From positions 1-64,000 of the forward strand of contig CANIBL010000006.1 in assembly GCA_947466225.1 (NCBI GenBank): DNA of 64,000 nt. Reading direction: 5' to 3'. Below the pieces are notes generated by a model, which saw only the letters and a list, made by a program, of their open reading frames with translations, was not told the origin of the DNA and did not search any database. The position numbers and the translations under genes are program-made. The DNA comes from Deltaproteobacteria bacterium (GTDB lineage Bacteria > Bdellovibrionota_B > Oligoflexia > Oligoflexales > Bog-1112). Of the stretch, positions 44,378 to 53,707 are shown piece by piece. Every line of letters begins with the position of its first letter. The stretch's first letter is position 1.

Positions 44378-45937
44378 TTACTGCATTGATCTGGTAGAAG
44401 ATCCCAGAGGAGATGCGATATTCTCTCCAGATCCCTTCTCTCCGCAATGGTACAGCGTACGGTTCAATCCACCTTCCGTATATTTCCGAACCCAATCTAT
44501 ATTCTCAGCCAGCCAAATAAAAGGAAGCGGGGTAGATCGATATCGATCTGTCAATATCATGCACCCTTGACTTGCTAGTTTTCGATCAAGGGTGTCCGTT
44601 TCTATCGTATATTTATTTCGTAAAACAAAAATATCCGGACGAGAGGGGGGCAAATACGCTAGATTAAAGATCCGCAGCCTTTTGATATTTGCATCCAACA
44701 GTGGCAGCGTATAAATACCATATCGGCTCGGAGCCAAGGTGTAGACCGTAAGCGGCCCGCTTCCACGAAATCGTTGCAACTCCTGCAACAAATACATATC
44801 ACTTGGCCCAATGGGGAAGAAAACACTGCCCATCAAATAGTAAATATTAACACCTACCCAAAAGAGTCCCATGATGTGCAGTATTTTTGCCCGCGCCAAT
44901 ACCTTCACCCAAGAAGACCATGCCTCACTTAGCTCAAACAAAAAAATGGGGAAAAAATACAACAGAGGAAATAGCACAAATCGCAACTCCTTATGCGGAA
45001 TCACCGAGTGAATCACAACAAAAGGCACAAACATCCAGGTCAATAAATGCGAGGGTTTCCATACAAAAAATGCCAAGATGGTAGCGAGAACAATCCAACC
45101 AAGCGGGTAGAAATTCTCTACAAATAACTTCGCATAGCCCCACATCGGGCTCACACCAAAACTAGAAGCTTTTCCATGCAGCAAGTTGGTAGCAAAATAG
45201 CGCCAAGGGGTGAACACCCACTCCCCATATCCCCATCGATCACTGAGCAAAAAAATCCCTGTTGCTACAAGTGCACTCGCAATGCAAGTCCACAAACGAG
45301 GTGACAGCAGGTTTCGTTTCTCTTGAAACATCCAAAGCCATGCAACAAATCCCGCAACCCAAATTCCTGACTGAAAACGCACGACAAAAGAAAACCCGCA
45401 CAAAATTCCATATAAAACATAGGGCCACAGTCGTATACGATCTCGCGCAGAGGTTGCCCAATAGGCACCCACCAGCGACATGCATCCAATTGCGGCAAGA
45501 TTATCGGAGGAAGTCCGCACGAGAAAACGAGGTAATAAGCCAAAAGAAAACGCCACCAATAAAAAAACAAGAGAGGAAGTTTTTGTGGCAGTGCGCAACC
45601 GAATGAATTGGTAACACAAGAAAATGTAGGCACACCCCCCTAGAAAACCCGTAAGAAAACGAAAGCTTCGGATGTAGTCAGCAGGTGTGATTACGCCAAA
45701 AATTGCTTCTATGGGAAAACTGGAGAGCCAGTATAGAAAGGGCTGCAACCAGGGGCGAATCTCATCCCGGTACTCCCATTTGAGAGTAGAACTTGGGATA
45801 AAGCCCTTTTTATACGCAAAGAAATCAATAATTTGACAATGTTCATCCAGATGAAAAAATCCACAGCTATACCAGGCAGCCAGGGCGACAAAAGAAAAGA
45901 AAAGAGTGGTCCATCCAACTCGAAGTGATACACCCAC
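44378..45937 (-). CDS. GT22-like (Alg9/PIG-B type) membrane mannosyltransferase
   Basis: The 519-aa polytopic protein has an early loop FHLDEHCQIIDFFAYK and WEYRDEIRPWL, close to the HPDEYxQ/TWEW..RS pattern of GT-C family 22. HKELRFVLFPLLYFFP near residue 320 matches the HKExRFI motif of the same family. About ten TMs. Such enzymes use dolichol/polyprenyl-phosphate mannose in glycolipid building. The start is GTG at 45937 with GAGGGGG upstream. Lipid or glycan target unknown. It is 22 bp downstream of the hydrolase gene. Confidence 0.8.
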   Translation of the reverse strand: MGVSLRVGWTTLFFSFVALAAWYSCGFFHLDEHCQIIDFFAYKKGFIPSSTLKWEYRDEIRPWLQPFLYWLSSFPIEAIFGVITPADYIRSFRFLTGFLGGCAYIFLCYQFIRLRTATKTSSLVFLLVAFSFGLLPRFLVRTSSDNLAAIGCMSLVGAYWATSARDRIRLWPYVLYGILCGFSFVVRFQSGIWVAGFVAWLWMFQEKRNLLSPRLWTCIASALVATGIFLLSDRWGYGEWVFTPWRYFATNLLHGKASSFGVSPMWGYAKLFVENFYPLGWIVLATILAFFVWKPSHLLTWMFVPFVVIHSVIPHKELRFVLFPLLYFFPIFLFELSEAWSSWVKVLARAKILHIMGLFWVGVNIYYLMGSVFFPIGPSDMYLLQELQRFRGSGPLTVYTLAPSRYGIYTLPLLDANIKRLRIFNLAYLPPSRPDIFVLRNKYTIETDTLDRKLASQGCMILTDRYRSTPLPFIWLAENIDWVRKYTEGGLNRTLYHCGEKGSGENIASPLGSSTRSMQ

Positions 45938-45959
45938 AATGCCCCCTCATAAAATGGGG

Positions 45960-46751
45960 TTATTTCATGGATTGTATCACAATATTCGCCAACTCTTGCG
46001 GATCCTCTACAGGCAGTTCATGTCCCCCTCCATCGATGGCTATGATTCGACTATTGGGCAACAGCTGTCCCAGCTGCAGCGAGTTCTTGGGAGAGACAAA
46101 CCGATCTTCGGTTCCATAGAGAATATGACTGGGGATCGATAGGGTTTGCATCTCTTTTGATGCTTGAAACTGGGTAGCAGCATAGAAGTGCCGAAAAATC
46201 ACCCAGGAGGATAGCGCCCCCACTTGCCGCTCCAACTCTTTCCACTCGCGTTGAATGTCCTGCCTGCGAGCAGTAGATACACGAGAGCCTACAGATACAG
46301 GCAAAATCTTATCCAGCCATTGCTTCTTCCATACCGCACTCTTCAGCATGGCTACCCAAGCATCTGGCTCGAGTCGCCTTTGTCCCAACCCACCAATCGA
46401 GCTATTCAAGATGAACTGACTCTCCACCATATGGGGATAGTGCGCACTTAAACACAGCGCAACCATGCCGCCCAAGGACAATCCAAGTAAATGTATTTTT
46501 TTGATATGCAAGGACTGCAGGAGGGAAAAAGCCTCTTCCGCCAACTCTGGCACAGAGGTAGCGCCTTTCCCCTTGGAAAGACCCGTACCGAGAAAATCGA
46601 GGGTAATCACCCGAAAATGCTGCGCCAAAAGGGCATCAAGCCCATACCAATGGCGCAGGTTTCGGGCCAACCCAGGCAACAATAAGAGAGGGGGGCCCTT
46701 TCCCTTCTCTTCATAAAACAAGGAACCTCGAGGCAGTTGAATTTGTGGCAT
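45960..46751 (-). CDS. alpha/beta hydrolase
   Basis: The 263-aa cytosolic protein has the nucleophile elbow GLSLGG near residue 92, an acid in GTEDRFVSP near 205 and the final histidine in DGGGHELPVEDP. It is an esterase or lipase-type fold without substrate clue. ATG 46751 has GGAGG 5 bases upstream; GTG 46763 in frame is less favoured. Neighbours are ihf and the GT22-like gene on the same strand. Confidence 0.88.
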   Translation of the reverse strand: MPQIQLPRGSLFYEEKGKGPPLLLLPGLARNLRHWYGLDALLAQHFRVITLDFLGTGLSKGKGATSVPELAEEAFSLLQSLHIKKIHLLGLSLGGMVALCLSAHYPHMVESQFILNSSIGGLGQRRLEPDAWVAMLKSAVWKKQWLDKILPVSVGSRVSTARRQDIQREWKELERQVGALSSWVIFRHFYAATQFQASKEMQTLSIPSHILYGTEDRFVSPKNSLQLGQLLPNSRIIAIDGGGHELPVEDPQELANIVIQSMK

Positions 46752-46768
46752 GCGCACCTCCACCCAAA

Positions 46769-47083
46769 TTATACCGCTTCTTCTACCAGCTCCTCCCCGT
46801 TCATCACCGCACGAAATCGTTCTGACGGGTGAAATACCACCACCTTACGTGCTGTGATCTCAATTTTTTGTCCGGTATGTGGGTTACGGCCTGGACGCGC
46901 TCGTTTGCTCTTCACCATCCATTTTCCAAACCCAGAAATCTTGACAGACTCTCCGTTTTCTAGCTCTACCTTCATCTCTTCTAGGACGGTTTCCAATAGT
47001 TCCTTGGCTTCGCGCAACGAACAATCGAGGTGTACCTGTATGTCGTCGGCCACTTTTTCTTTCGTTAGGGTGGGAGCTTTCAT
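46769..47083 (-). CDS. integration host factor/HU family DNA-binding protein
   Basis: The 104-aa protein matches IHF/HU: TLTKEKVADDIQVHLDCSL N-terminus, LENGESVKISGFGKW, and the DNA-bending arm GRNPHTGQKIEITARKVVVF. The arm and the GRNP(H/K)TG pattern favour an IHF-alpha-like role (site-specific bending), though HU variants cannot be ruled out. An AGAGG element precedes the ATG. It sits 17 bp upstream of the hydrolase gene and may lead that transcript. Confidence 0.92.
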   Translation of the reverse strand: MKAPTLTKEKVADDIQVHLDCSLREAKELLETVLEEMKVELENGESVKISGFGKWMVKSKRARPGRNPHTGQKIEITARKVVVFHPSERFRAVMNGEELVEEAV

Positions 47084-47150
47084 GCTGAACCTCTTTATTT
47101 TTATATTCTATCTGATCATATGTACGGAGCGCTGGGCATAACGTGTAGAA

Positions 47151-47177
47151 CATGTTGGCTGAGAAGTCAAACATGTG
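47151..47177. promoter_or_regulatory. inverted repeat upstream of the IHF-like gene
   Basis: ACATGTT and AACATGT lie about 14 bases apart, roughly 70-95 bp before the IHF-like start. This could be a regulator site, possibly autoregulatory, but no promoter hexamers were assigned. Confidence 0.3.
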
Positions 47178-47212
47178 TATGGTTTCCCGCTTTTCCCCGT
47201 AAAAACAGATGA

Positions 47213-48481
47213 TTATAAAATCACTCGCAAAGACAAAAACACCAGCGTTTCCACATGATAAGTATGTGGGAAGAAATCAAAGGCTGTAACAGAAGCAATT
47301 TCATAGAGTTCGAGCAGTTGTCCCAAATCTCGCGCCAAGGTAGTCGGGTTACAACTGACATAGGCAATGGAAGGGATTCGAAGGCGGAGCAAGTGTGGCA
47401 CCAGCTCTTTCATCCCACTGCGAGGCGGGTCCACCAATAGATAATCAAAACGCGCCACTTTTTGTTCTCGTAGATACCGCTCTGCATCCTGGGCTACATA
47501 GGTCATCTGCCGCCAACCATGGGTCGCAGCGGTATGCTGGGCTGCTCGAATGGAGTCTGCACTGAACTCTACCCCTGTGACCTCGATTCCCATCTCAGCA
47601 AACTGCAGGGAGAAATTACCCGCTCCGCAATATAGATCCAGCAACGAGCGAGGTTTTTTGCTTTGCACATGCTCGGCAATACGCGCCCGTACGATCTGAT
47701 TTTGCGCTGTGGTAATCTGCTGGAAAATCCCCGGCAACGTGAAGGTCGTCGCTTTATCTCCTTTCTCAAAAACAAAGAAAGGCGGCTTCTCCCCTTGCAT
47801 GCCAACCCACGCCACTCTGGGATGTGCTGCCAACTGGGCCCGCAATGGTTCAACCCAGGTATAGGGTTTCTCAATGGGCTCTAGTAAAACCAGCACGGTG
47901 GGCTCGGCCTTCTCTCCCGCAATTTCTTGAATCTGACAGCGAAATTTTTTGTTCCCATCCGGCAATTGCATCTTCGATAAAGCGAGAACGACCTCATTAA
48001 TCGGGGTACTTGCCACTTGACACCGAGAAATCGGCACCAAGTTGTGAGAGGCAGAAGCAAAAAATCCGACTTGGATCTGTCCCGTCGCCCCTACATGCCC
48101 TCGCAGCAAAATCCGATTGCGATATCCAAGCAAAGCGCCACTTGGCAGAAACTCCACGGGAGGCAATGCTGCGATTTTCCCAATCCGCTGCAGCGAGTCT
48201 TCTACAAACGCTTTTTTCCACGCAGTTTGGTGGGCATAGGGAGCCTCAAGCCACTGGCACCCGCCACAGGTAGCAGAATATTCACAAGGAGAAGACTGTC
48301 GCAAGGGAGATGGCTCGAGAATGCGCATCAAGGTAGCTTCTAAAAACCGACCTTTGTCCTTTTGAATTTCGACTTCACAGCGATCTCCAGGCAAGCCGCC
48401 TTCCCAGAAGACCACACGCCCATCTTCGCATCGCGCCAGGCTTTTTCCCGGAAAAATCAGTTTTTCTATAACGAGGATCAT
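47213..48481 (-). CDS. RlmD/TrmA-family RNA uracil methyltransferase
   Basis: The 422-aa SAM enzyme has an N-terminal TRAM domain (VIEKLIFPGKSLAR), Fe-S cysteines in CEYSATCGGCQW near residue 70, the SAM motif LLDLYCGAGNFSL near 285, DPPRSGMKE near 362 and the catalytic cysteine in AYVSCNPTTLARDL near 385. This pattern fits RlmD (23S rRNA m5U1939), RlmC or TrmA-like proteins. The Fe-S cluster supports RlmD/RlmC-type. ATG 48481 chosen; the longer frame to 48577 is not family-like. Confidence 0.9.
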   Translation of the reverse strand: MILVIEKLIFPGKSLARCEDGRVVFWEGGLPGDRCEVEIQKDKGRFLEATLMRILEPSPLRQSSPCEYSATCGGCQWLEAPYAHQTAWKKAFVEDSLQRIGKIAALPPVEFLPSGALLGYRNRILLRGHVGATGQIQVGFFASASHNLVPISRCQVASTPINEVVLALSKMQLPDGNKKFRCQIQEIAGEKAEPTVLVLLEPIEKPYTWVEPLRAQLAAHPRVAWVGMQGEKPPFFVFEKGDKATTFTLPGIFQQITTAQNQIVRARIAEHVQSKKPRSLLDLYCGAGNFSLQFAEMGIEVTGVEFSADSIRAAQHTAATHGWRQMTYVAQDAERYLREQKVARFDYLLVDPPRSGMKELVPHLLRLRIPSIAYVSCNPTTLARDLGQLLELYEIASVTAFDFFPHTYHVETLVFLSLRVIL

Positions 48482-48599
48482 AAGAGGGAACTCCGTACAA
48501 AAGAGGGGGGAATTGTACCGGGGATCCTTGCTACTGGCGAGCGGAAAGCATCCGGTGTTTTTTGCCTGGTAGTTCAAGCACTTTGATGCCGATAGGGGG

Positions 48600-49733
48600 A
48601 TGATGCTTATACGCGGGGGTGGTGTGCGATTGTCTTTTTTCTACATCGGCCTTGGACTACTCCCCCTTCTGGCCTGGGGCAAGACCAATCAACCGTTCTA
48701 CGAGGATCCCTTTGACCTCGCATCTGGAGGCGCATCCCTTACATGGGCTACCCAAGAGGGTATTCTCATTTCAAACCCTGCCTTGCTTCCCTATGGCGGG
48801 ACCCTTTTTCGGTGGGCAGGGGAAAAGACCACAGTATCGGCTGGAAAAGACTCCATCGCCATCGCGCAAAAAATGGCAAATGGCACCAATGTCACCAAAG
48901 ATACCCCAAGCACCCAAGCCTTACTTGATACGCTCTTTGACTCGCCTGTACATGTCGGCCTCTCGCAAGCCCTGAGCCTGATCACCAACAACGGAGGCTT
49001 TGCCGCAGTCACGACACAAGAGCCAGATGTACGTGCTTGGAAATATGGAGACCCAGAAACAGGCGCCGGTACCCCTACGGTACAAATTCACGGAGAATCG
49101 TATACAGGGGGCATAGGCAGCCTGGCAGCCCATATAGAAGGGCTACCTCTTTCCTTGGGCGTATCCGCAAAATATGTCTTGGTAAAAGATTTCAGATCCA
49201 GCCTCGAATTGGTCGATCCTCAAGCAGTTCAACAATTTTCTGACACATTCTCCAGCATGGTGCGACCCAGTGGATTTGGTCGAGGGATGGGACTGGATGC
49301 AGGTAGCTTGCTTTTCCTACAAGGCAGCGCAGTGGATTTTCGCCTTGCCAGTACGGTCACCAACATTGGAGGTGTTGCGCTACAAGGCAGCACCACCCCT
49401 GCCTCACTTCCACAATATATGAGTGCAGGTGCAGGGATTACCTTCCACAATGAGCTCGATGCCTTGCATCTGGCTGTAGATGTTCGCGATCTAACCAATG
49501 TGTATCACGACCCCACCTTTAAGAGAATCTATGCAGGGGCCAAACTACTACTGCGCCGCTATATCGGCCTCGGTGTCGGGCTTTATCAAGGGCATATTTC
49601 CTATGGAGGGGAAATTGATCTGTGGATCTTTCGGTTGGCAGCCAATTCCTATACCCGCGAATATGGAAACGCCCCGGGGGTTGATCCTCGCCCTATTTAC
49701 AGCATTTCTCTCAGCATAGGGATTACCCTATGA
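48600..49733 (+). CDS. outer-membrane barrel protein, PorV/FadL-like
   Basis: The 377-aa protein has a signal peptide (FFYIGLGLLPLLAWG) and a mature start with DPFDLASGGASLTWATQEG and NPALLPYG. This is the pattern of PorV/UPF0164-type barrels (ARAxGMGGA...NPAG). The C-terminus ends ISLSIGITL. Overlap by ATGA with the next lipoprotein gene, which overlaps an ABC1-kinase gene, shows a three-gene operon. GGGGGATG precedes two tandem ATG codons (48600 and 48603). Confidence 0.8.
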   Translation: MMLIRGGGVRLSFFYIGLGLLPLLAWGKTNQPFYEDPFDLASGGASLTWATQEGILISNPALLPYGGTLFRWAGEKTTVSAGKDSIAIAQKMANGTNVTKDTPSTQALLDTLFDSPVHVGLSQALSLITNNGGFAAVTTQEPDVRAWKYGDPETGAGTPTVQIHGESYTGGIGSLAAHIEGLPLSLGVSAKYVLVKDFRSSLELVDPQAVQQFSDTFSSMVRPSGFGRGMGLDAGSLLFLQGSAVDFRLASTVTNIGGVALQGSTTPASLPQYMSAGAGITFHNELDALHLAVDVRDLTNVYHDPTFKRIYAGAKLLLRRYIGLGVGLYQGHISYGGEIDLWIFRLAANSYTREYGNAPGVDPRPIYSISLSIGITL

Positions 49734-50467
49734 AGAAATATGTTCTACTCAGTTCGCTATTTCTCCTGCAATGCTCCAAAATGGGCCTAGAATGTGCCGG
49801 TACATTAGAAGAGGAACAAAAAACGGCATACTGCACGGAAAAATCACCGGATGAAAGATCCATGTTGGCCATGAAGCAAGGAAATTTCTCCTTGGCGCAA
49901 ACCCTCTTAGAAAATCTGATTCACAGTGAACCAACGTCGTATTTTCGTTACCCTCGTCTTGCCGCGGTTTATGCAATACAAGCCGGTTTTATCCTCCTAG
50001 ATGCAGATATCACCAAAATTTCTGGCACTGGATTTTCCACCCTTACTCATCTATTTCCCTCCCCCAAAGGAGAGAGTCGCAGCGCCTTTCAAAAGAAGAT
50101 GGCGAAGATGAACGCAGCTAAAACGCTTCTCTTACAAATGCCTGAAGTAGAAAGAACCAGCGGGAAAACATCCTATGGCGCAAGTGCCCAGTTCCAACTT
50201 ACCGTATATTTAACAGCGTTTGCCGCTATGACGCTGAACCAATTTTTCTCCGCTGATGGACAGGTTGACCCGACTTTGTTACAAACGCTGAGCGCAGAAG
50301 ATGCGGTGAATATCCTAGGGAGCTTGGTGCAAGCCGCACAAGCTTCAGGAAAAATTTCTCCGACGCTTACGCCAAAAATTCAGGAGGTGCTGGACGAAAT
50401 CGACCAAGCCAACGGAGAAAGTAGCCAGCAAAAAATACAAGATTTTATCCAGAGCCATGCATCATGA
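49730..50467 (+). CDS. hypothetical lipoprotein of barrel operon
   Basis: The 245-aa product has a very short signal peptide (MKKYVLLSSLFLLQC) with lipobox-like LLQC. The mature part has four helices or more (SLAQTLLENLIHSEPTSYFRYPRLAAVYAIQAGFILLD) that may be TPR-like, then a hydrophobic helix (LTVYLTAFAAMTLNQFF). No family is recognised. Coupled to both neighbours by ATGA, so it may work with the barrel upstream. Confidence 0.75.
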   Translation: MKKYVLLSSLFLLQCSKMGLECAGTLEEEQKTAYCTEKSPDERSMLAMKQGNFSLAQTLLENLIHSEPTSYFRYPRLAAVYAIQAGFILLDADITKISGTGFSTLTHLFPSPKGESRSAFQKKMAKMNAAKTLLLQMPEVERTSGKTSYGASAQFQLTVYLTAFAAMTLNQFFSADGQVDPTLLQTLSAEDAVNILGSLVQAAQASGKISPTLTPKIQEVLDEIDQANGESSQQKIQDFIQSHAS

Positions 50468-51861
50468 AAAAATCCCCCCCCTCCGATCCCCTAGAAAAAA
50501 TCAAATCGAGTGGCCTGTCTCGAGGTCTATCCCTTCTTCAACTGACGGTCTCCAGCGGCAGTAGCTTGATGGGACTTAAAGTCGGCGACCTTTTCTCTTC
50601 CAAAGAAAATCGGAAAAAGCGCTTTGATACCTTTCTGGGTAAACAAGTTTTTCAACTCGTAGAAGAACTTGGGCAACTCAAAGGCAGCATCATGAAAGCG
50701 GGACAACTGCTATCCGTATATGGAGAGCATTTTCTACCTCCAGAAATAAACGAAATCCTACGAAGCCTGCAATCCAAAGGCCGGCCTGTGGTCTGGCGTG
50801 AGATGCATCGCGTGCTGCTACAACAATTGGGAGAAGAGAAACTACAAGAACTTGAAATCGATACAACCCCCATTGGAGCCGCCTCCCTCGGGCAGGTCTA
50901 TAAAGCAAGATGGAAAAAAAACGGGGCACTCTTGGCCTTGAAAGTACAGTACCCTGGTGTGGATCAAGCCATCGACAGCGATTTGAAAGCGCTACAAAAA
51001 ATTCTTTCCTTTTCCCAACTCCTGCCAAGTCGAGCCGGATTTGATGCGCTCTTTCAAGAGATTCGCATGTTGCTTCACTACGAAGTGGACTACGCAAGAG
51101 AGCTTCAAACCATTTGTACCTATCGGAAGTGGTTGACCTCCGACCCTCGATTCATTGTGCCCCAAGTATACCCAGAATTTTCAGGGCCTCGGGTGCTTGC
51201 CATGAGCTATGAAGAAGGACTCGATGTGGAAGATCCTTCTATCCAAGCCCTATCTCAAGAACGCAGAAATCGACTGGCGCTATCGGCCATGGATCTCATG
51301 TTTCGAGAAATTTTTGTGTGGAAAACCGTGCAAACGGATCCCCACTTTGGCAATTTTCGGATTCGATTGAATGAAGCGGGGCAAGATCAATGGGTGCTAT
51401 TGGACTTCGGCGCGGTTCGGAAATTCCCGGCTCGATACATAGATCCCTTCTCGCGTCTGGTTCGAGGTTCTTTACATACGGATGTACAGGAAGTCATTGC
51501 AGCCGGCACAGAACTCGGTTTTTTGCGTCCCGAAGATTCTGAGACTGTACTCGCACTTTTTTGCGATCTCTGCCTGACGGCAGTAGAAGGCTTTGAACCT
51601 GGCTATGAAAGTCCCTCAATAGATGGAAGTGATGCAGGCAAAACACCCTATCTATGGGATCAGAGCGATTTGATATCTCGATTAACCAAACTTGCAAAAG
51701 ATGCAATTTTTGCCTTTCGCCTACGACCGCCGCCTCGAGAGGCGTTGTTTTTAGATCGAAAAATGATGGGGACCTATACCCTGCTGGTCAAATTGGGATT
51801 ACAATTTGGTCCCAGAAAATTGCTGCTCCAATACGTGGATCCCATCAAAAAATCAAAATGA
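50464..51861 (+). CDS. ABC1/UbiB/ADCK-type atypical kinase
   Basis: The 465-aa protein carries the diagnostic KxGQ motif (GSIMKAGQLL near residue 75) and the AxASxGQVYKA loop, here GAASLGQVYKA near 140. It also has ALKVQYPG with the lysine, a helical insert, TDPHFGNF near 292 and LLDFGAVRKF near 315 (DFG). Members help ubiquinone synthesis or lipid homeostasis. The A-rich nucleotide loop (AASLGQ) is the family trait. Overlaps the lipoprotein gene by 4 bp and asd by 9 bp tail to tail. Confidence 0.93.
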   Translation: MKKSPPSDPLEKIKSSGLSRGLSLLQLTVSSGSSLMGLKVGDLFSSKENRKKRFDTFLGKQVFQLVEELGQLKGSIMKAGQLLSVYGEHFLPPEINEILRSLQSKGRPVVWREMHRVLLQQLGEEKLQELEIDTTPIGAASLGQVYKARWKKNGALLALKVQYPGVDQAIDSDLKALQKILSFSQLLPSRAGFDALFQEIRMLLHYEVDYARELQTICTYRKWLTSDPRFIVPQVYPEFSGPRVLAMSYEEGLDVEDPSIQALSQERRNRLALSAMDLMFREIFVWKTVQTDPHFGNFRIRLNEAGQDQWVLLDFGAVRKFPARYIDPFSRLVRGSLHTDVQEVIAAGTELGFLRPEDSETVLALFCDLCLTAVEGFEPGYESPSIDGSDAGKTPYLWDQSDLISRLTKLAKDAIFAFRLRPPPREALFLDRKMMGTYTLLVKLGLQFGPRKLLLQYVDPIKKSK

Positions 51862-52860
51862 CAATATAGCCTCTGCGATTTCCACTGCATCGGTAGCTGC
51901 ACCTCGACGCAAGTTATCTGAGCATACCCACAACTGTATACTACGAGCCCGAGACAGATCCCTTCGCAGACGCCCTACCCAGACCTCATCCGACCCCACG
52001 ACTTCGACCGGGGTTGAATAATGATTTGGACTGATTTTTACCGACGGCGCAGCACGTAAGGTAGCCAGAATCTTTTCTATCTCAACCTCACAAGAAAATT
52101 CCAATTGAAGCGCAATAGAATGTCCAATTAATACAGGGACCCGCACGGAGGTCGCAGAAATTTTCAGCGATGGATCTACAACTTTTTTTACTTCTTCTAT
52201 AATTTTATATTCTTCGAAGGTCATACCGTCAGGACGAATATCGCCCACTTGTGGGATTACATTAAACGCAATCTGCCGAGGAAAAATCGTGCGCTCATAG
52301 GAAGAACCTCCGAAACAAGCTTTTGTCTCTGCTATACATTCATCCATTGCCGCTTTTCCAGCACCTGCTGTGGATTGGTAGGTTACTGCATCGATATGTA
52401 TAACACCAAACTTTTGATGCAAAGGCGCTACTATCGTAGAGATGGGAGAGGCCAAGCAGTTAGCATGAGCATAAAGTTTTTGCTTTTGTTGCACCAACTG
52501 TACATTCACCGGAGGAATGATCAAAGGCACAGTTGGATCCAATCGATACTGCGAACTTGAATCCACTACATAGGCACCAGCCTTCAAAGCTGTTGGAATC
52601 CACGTCCGAGAGACAGGGGTCTCCGTAGTAAAAATACATAGTTGGGTATCAGAAAAACTCGATGATGTGGTTTCTTCTACGTGAAAAGTATGCCCGCCAA
52701 GGGTAAGAGACTGCCCCTTGGAACGGGACGATGCGTATAGGCAAAGCTGCTGAGGGGATGCCAAGTTACGGGCCAGCAACATCTCCACCACTGTACGACC
52801 CACATTTCCCGTTGCGCCAATAATGGCGATTTTTGACGCTTGCATCCTTGCGGTATTCAT
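51853..52860 (-). CDS. asd: aspartate-semialdehyde dehydrogenase
   Basis: Makes aspartate semialdehyde, precursor of DAP, lysine, methionine and threonine. The 335-aa product has IGATGNVGRTVVEML near residue 12 and the catalytic cysteine in YAHANCLASPIS near 131. EEYKIIEEVKKVVD lies mid-protein and VPVLIGHSIALQLEF (with the histidine) near 245. It feeds dapA and dapB at 29.4-31 kb. The stop overlaps the ABC1-kinase stop on the other strand. Confidence 0.95.
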   Translation of the reverse strand: MNTARMQASKIAIIGATGNVGRTVVEMLLARNLASPQQLCLYASSRSKGQSLTLGGHTFHVEETTSSSFSDTQLCIFTTETPVSRTWIPTALKAGAYVVDSSSQYRLDPTVPLIIPPVNVQLVQQKQKLYAHANCLASPISTIVAPLHQKFGVIHIDAVTYQSTAGAGKAAMDECIAETKACFGGSSYERTIFPRQIAFNVIPQVGDIRPDGMTFEEYKIIEEVKKVVDPSLKISATSVRVPVLIGHSIALQLEFSCEVEIEKILATLRAAPSVKISPNHYSTPVEVVGSDEVWVGRLRRDLSRARSIQLWVCSDNLRRGAATDAVEIAEAILSF

Positions 52861-53133
52861 CGTGCTGTGACTCCCAGTGGAAGAAAGTAGAAAAACAATC
52901 TCAAATCAATTTCCAAATCGAGAAATGGCTCAATCCTGATGGTCCCTACTTCAATGCAAGGTCTGATAATGAGGTGCTGTTCCAGATAAAGAAAACACCT
53001 GCAGCGAACTTTTCTCAGGATCGAGAATCCAACAATATGGAACTCGGGCTTTCTCTAAAAGCACCCTTTTATATTGGGTATCTTGTATCCAATATAAAAA
53101 AGTATCTCACAGAACCAAAAAAGTGTAGCTCAA

Positions 53134-53472
53134 ATGGGAGCCTTGGCAAAAGTAGGCAGACTCTTTTATAAAGTGCTGTCGCATCACCTACGAGACTGGT
53201 ATCGCATCACAGGGAGTTCTGGATACGTGGTACCGTTTTTCCACCCGGATCACTTCAATCGAGAGTTCAAACGTACAGCAGTAGCTGCAAGAGTGCCCAA
53301 GATTCGGTTTCACGATCTACGACATACCTTCGCTTCGCATTTCTTGGTGGGAGGGGGAAATATCTATGATCTACAGAAGATTTTGGGGCATTCCACAGTA
53401 CAGATGACAGAGAGATACGTTCACCTAATTCCATCTCATTTACAGGGGAAAACTGAAGTGCTGGGATTTTGA
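53134..53472 (+). pseudogene. truncated tyrosine integrase
   Basis: The 112-aa frame matches the C-terminal catalytic half of a Xer/phage-type tyrosine recombinase. It contains HDLRHTFASHF (Arg and His), LGHSTVQMTERYVHL (second His, Tyr nucleophile in ERY) and, earlier, SGYVVPFFHPDHFNREFKR. The N-terminal SAM-like domain and the first catalytic Arg region are absent. Upstream 52861-53133 has only short frames. It ends about 145 bp from the initiator tRNA gene. I read it as the remnant of an integrated element. Confidence 0.7.
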
Positions 53473-53477
53473 TTTCT

Positions 53478-53522
53478 AAGGAGATCCCCGACGCTCACTT
53501 CGTTCGCTGGGGATGACGGAAA
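53478..53522. repeat. REP-like unit
   Basis: GGAGATCCCCGACGCTCACT to GCTGGGGATGACGGAA is an imperfect palindrome of the same 'GGGGATCC.../GTCATCCCC' family as at 17.2 and 18.1 kb, in the opposite orientation. It sits just after the integrase remnant. Confidence 0.6.
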
Positions 53523-53569
53523 GCTGGCAGCTGACCTGTCTTCGAGTTCTAACAACAACATTCATAACA

Positions 53570-53602
53570 AAAAAGCCCCTGAAAATTTCTTCTCAAGAGC
53601 CT
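53570..53602 (-). terminator. intrinsic terminator of the tRNA gene
   Basis: On the minus strand GCTCTTGA pairs with TCAGGGGC (with two G-U pairs), loop about 10 bases, followed by six T. It lies 16 bp past the tRNA CCA end. Confidence 0.7.
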
Positions 53603-53617
53603 ACTATAACAGCGTTT

Positions 53618-53694
53618 TGGTAGCGGGGGTAGGATTTGAACCTACGGTCTTCGGGTTATGAGCCCGACGAGATACCAGACTTCTCCACCCCGCG
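53618..53694 (-). tRNA. initiator tRNA-fMet (CAU)
   Basis: The 77-base cloverleaf has an acceptor CGCGGGG pairing with CCCCGCT except for a C1-U72 mismatch. The D arm is GAGA...TCTC, the anticodon arm TCGGG CTCATAA CCCGA, the T arm GTAGG TTCAAAT CCTAC, and the end ACCA with CCA encoded. The unpaired 1-72 position and the three G-C pairs next to the anticodon loop are the marks of the initiator tRNA rather than elongator Met or Ile-CAU. It has its own promoter and terminator on the minus strand. Confidence 0.93.
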
Positions 53695-53707
53695 TCAAGG
53701 AACCCCC

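Noticed and set aside
52833-53171. 112-aa plus-strand frame overlapping the start of asd
   Set aside because: Low-complexity junction sequence with no domain; it only precedes the integrase remnant.
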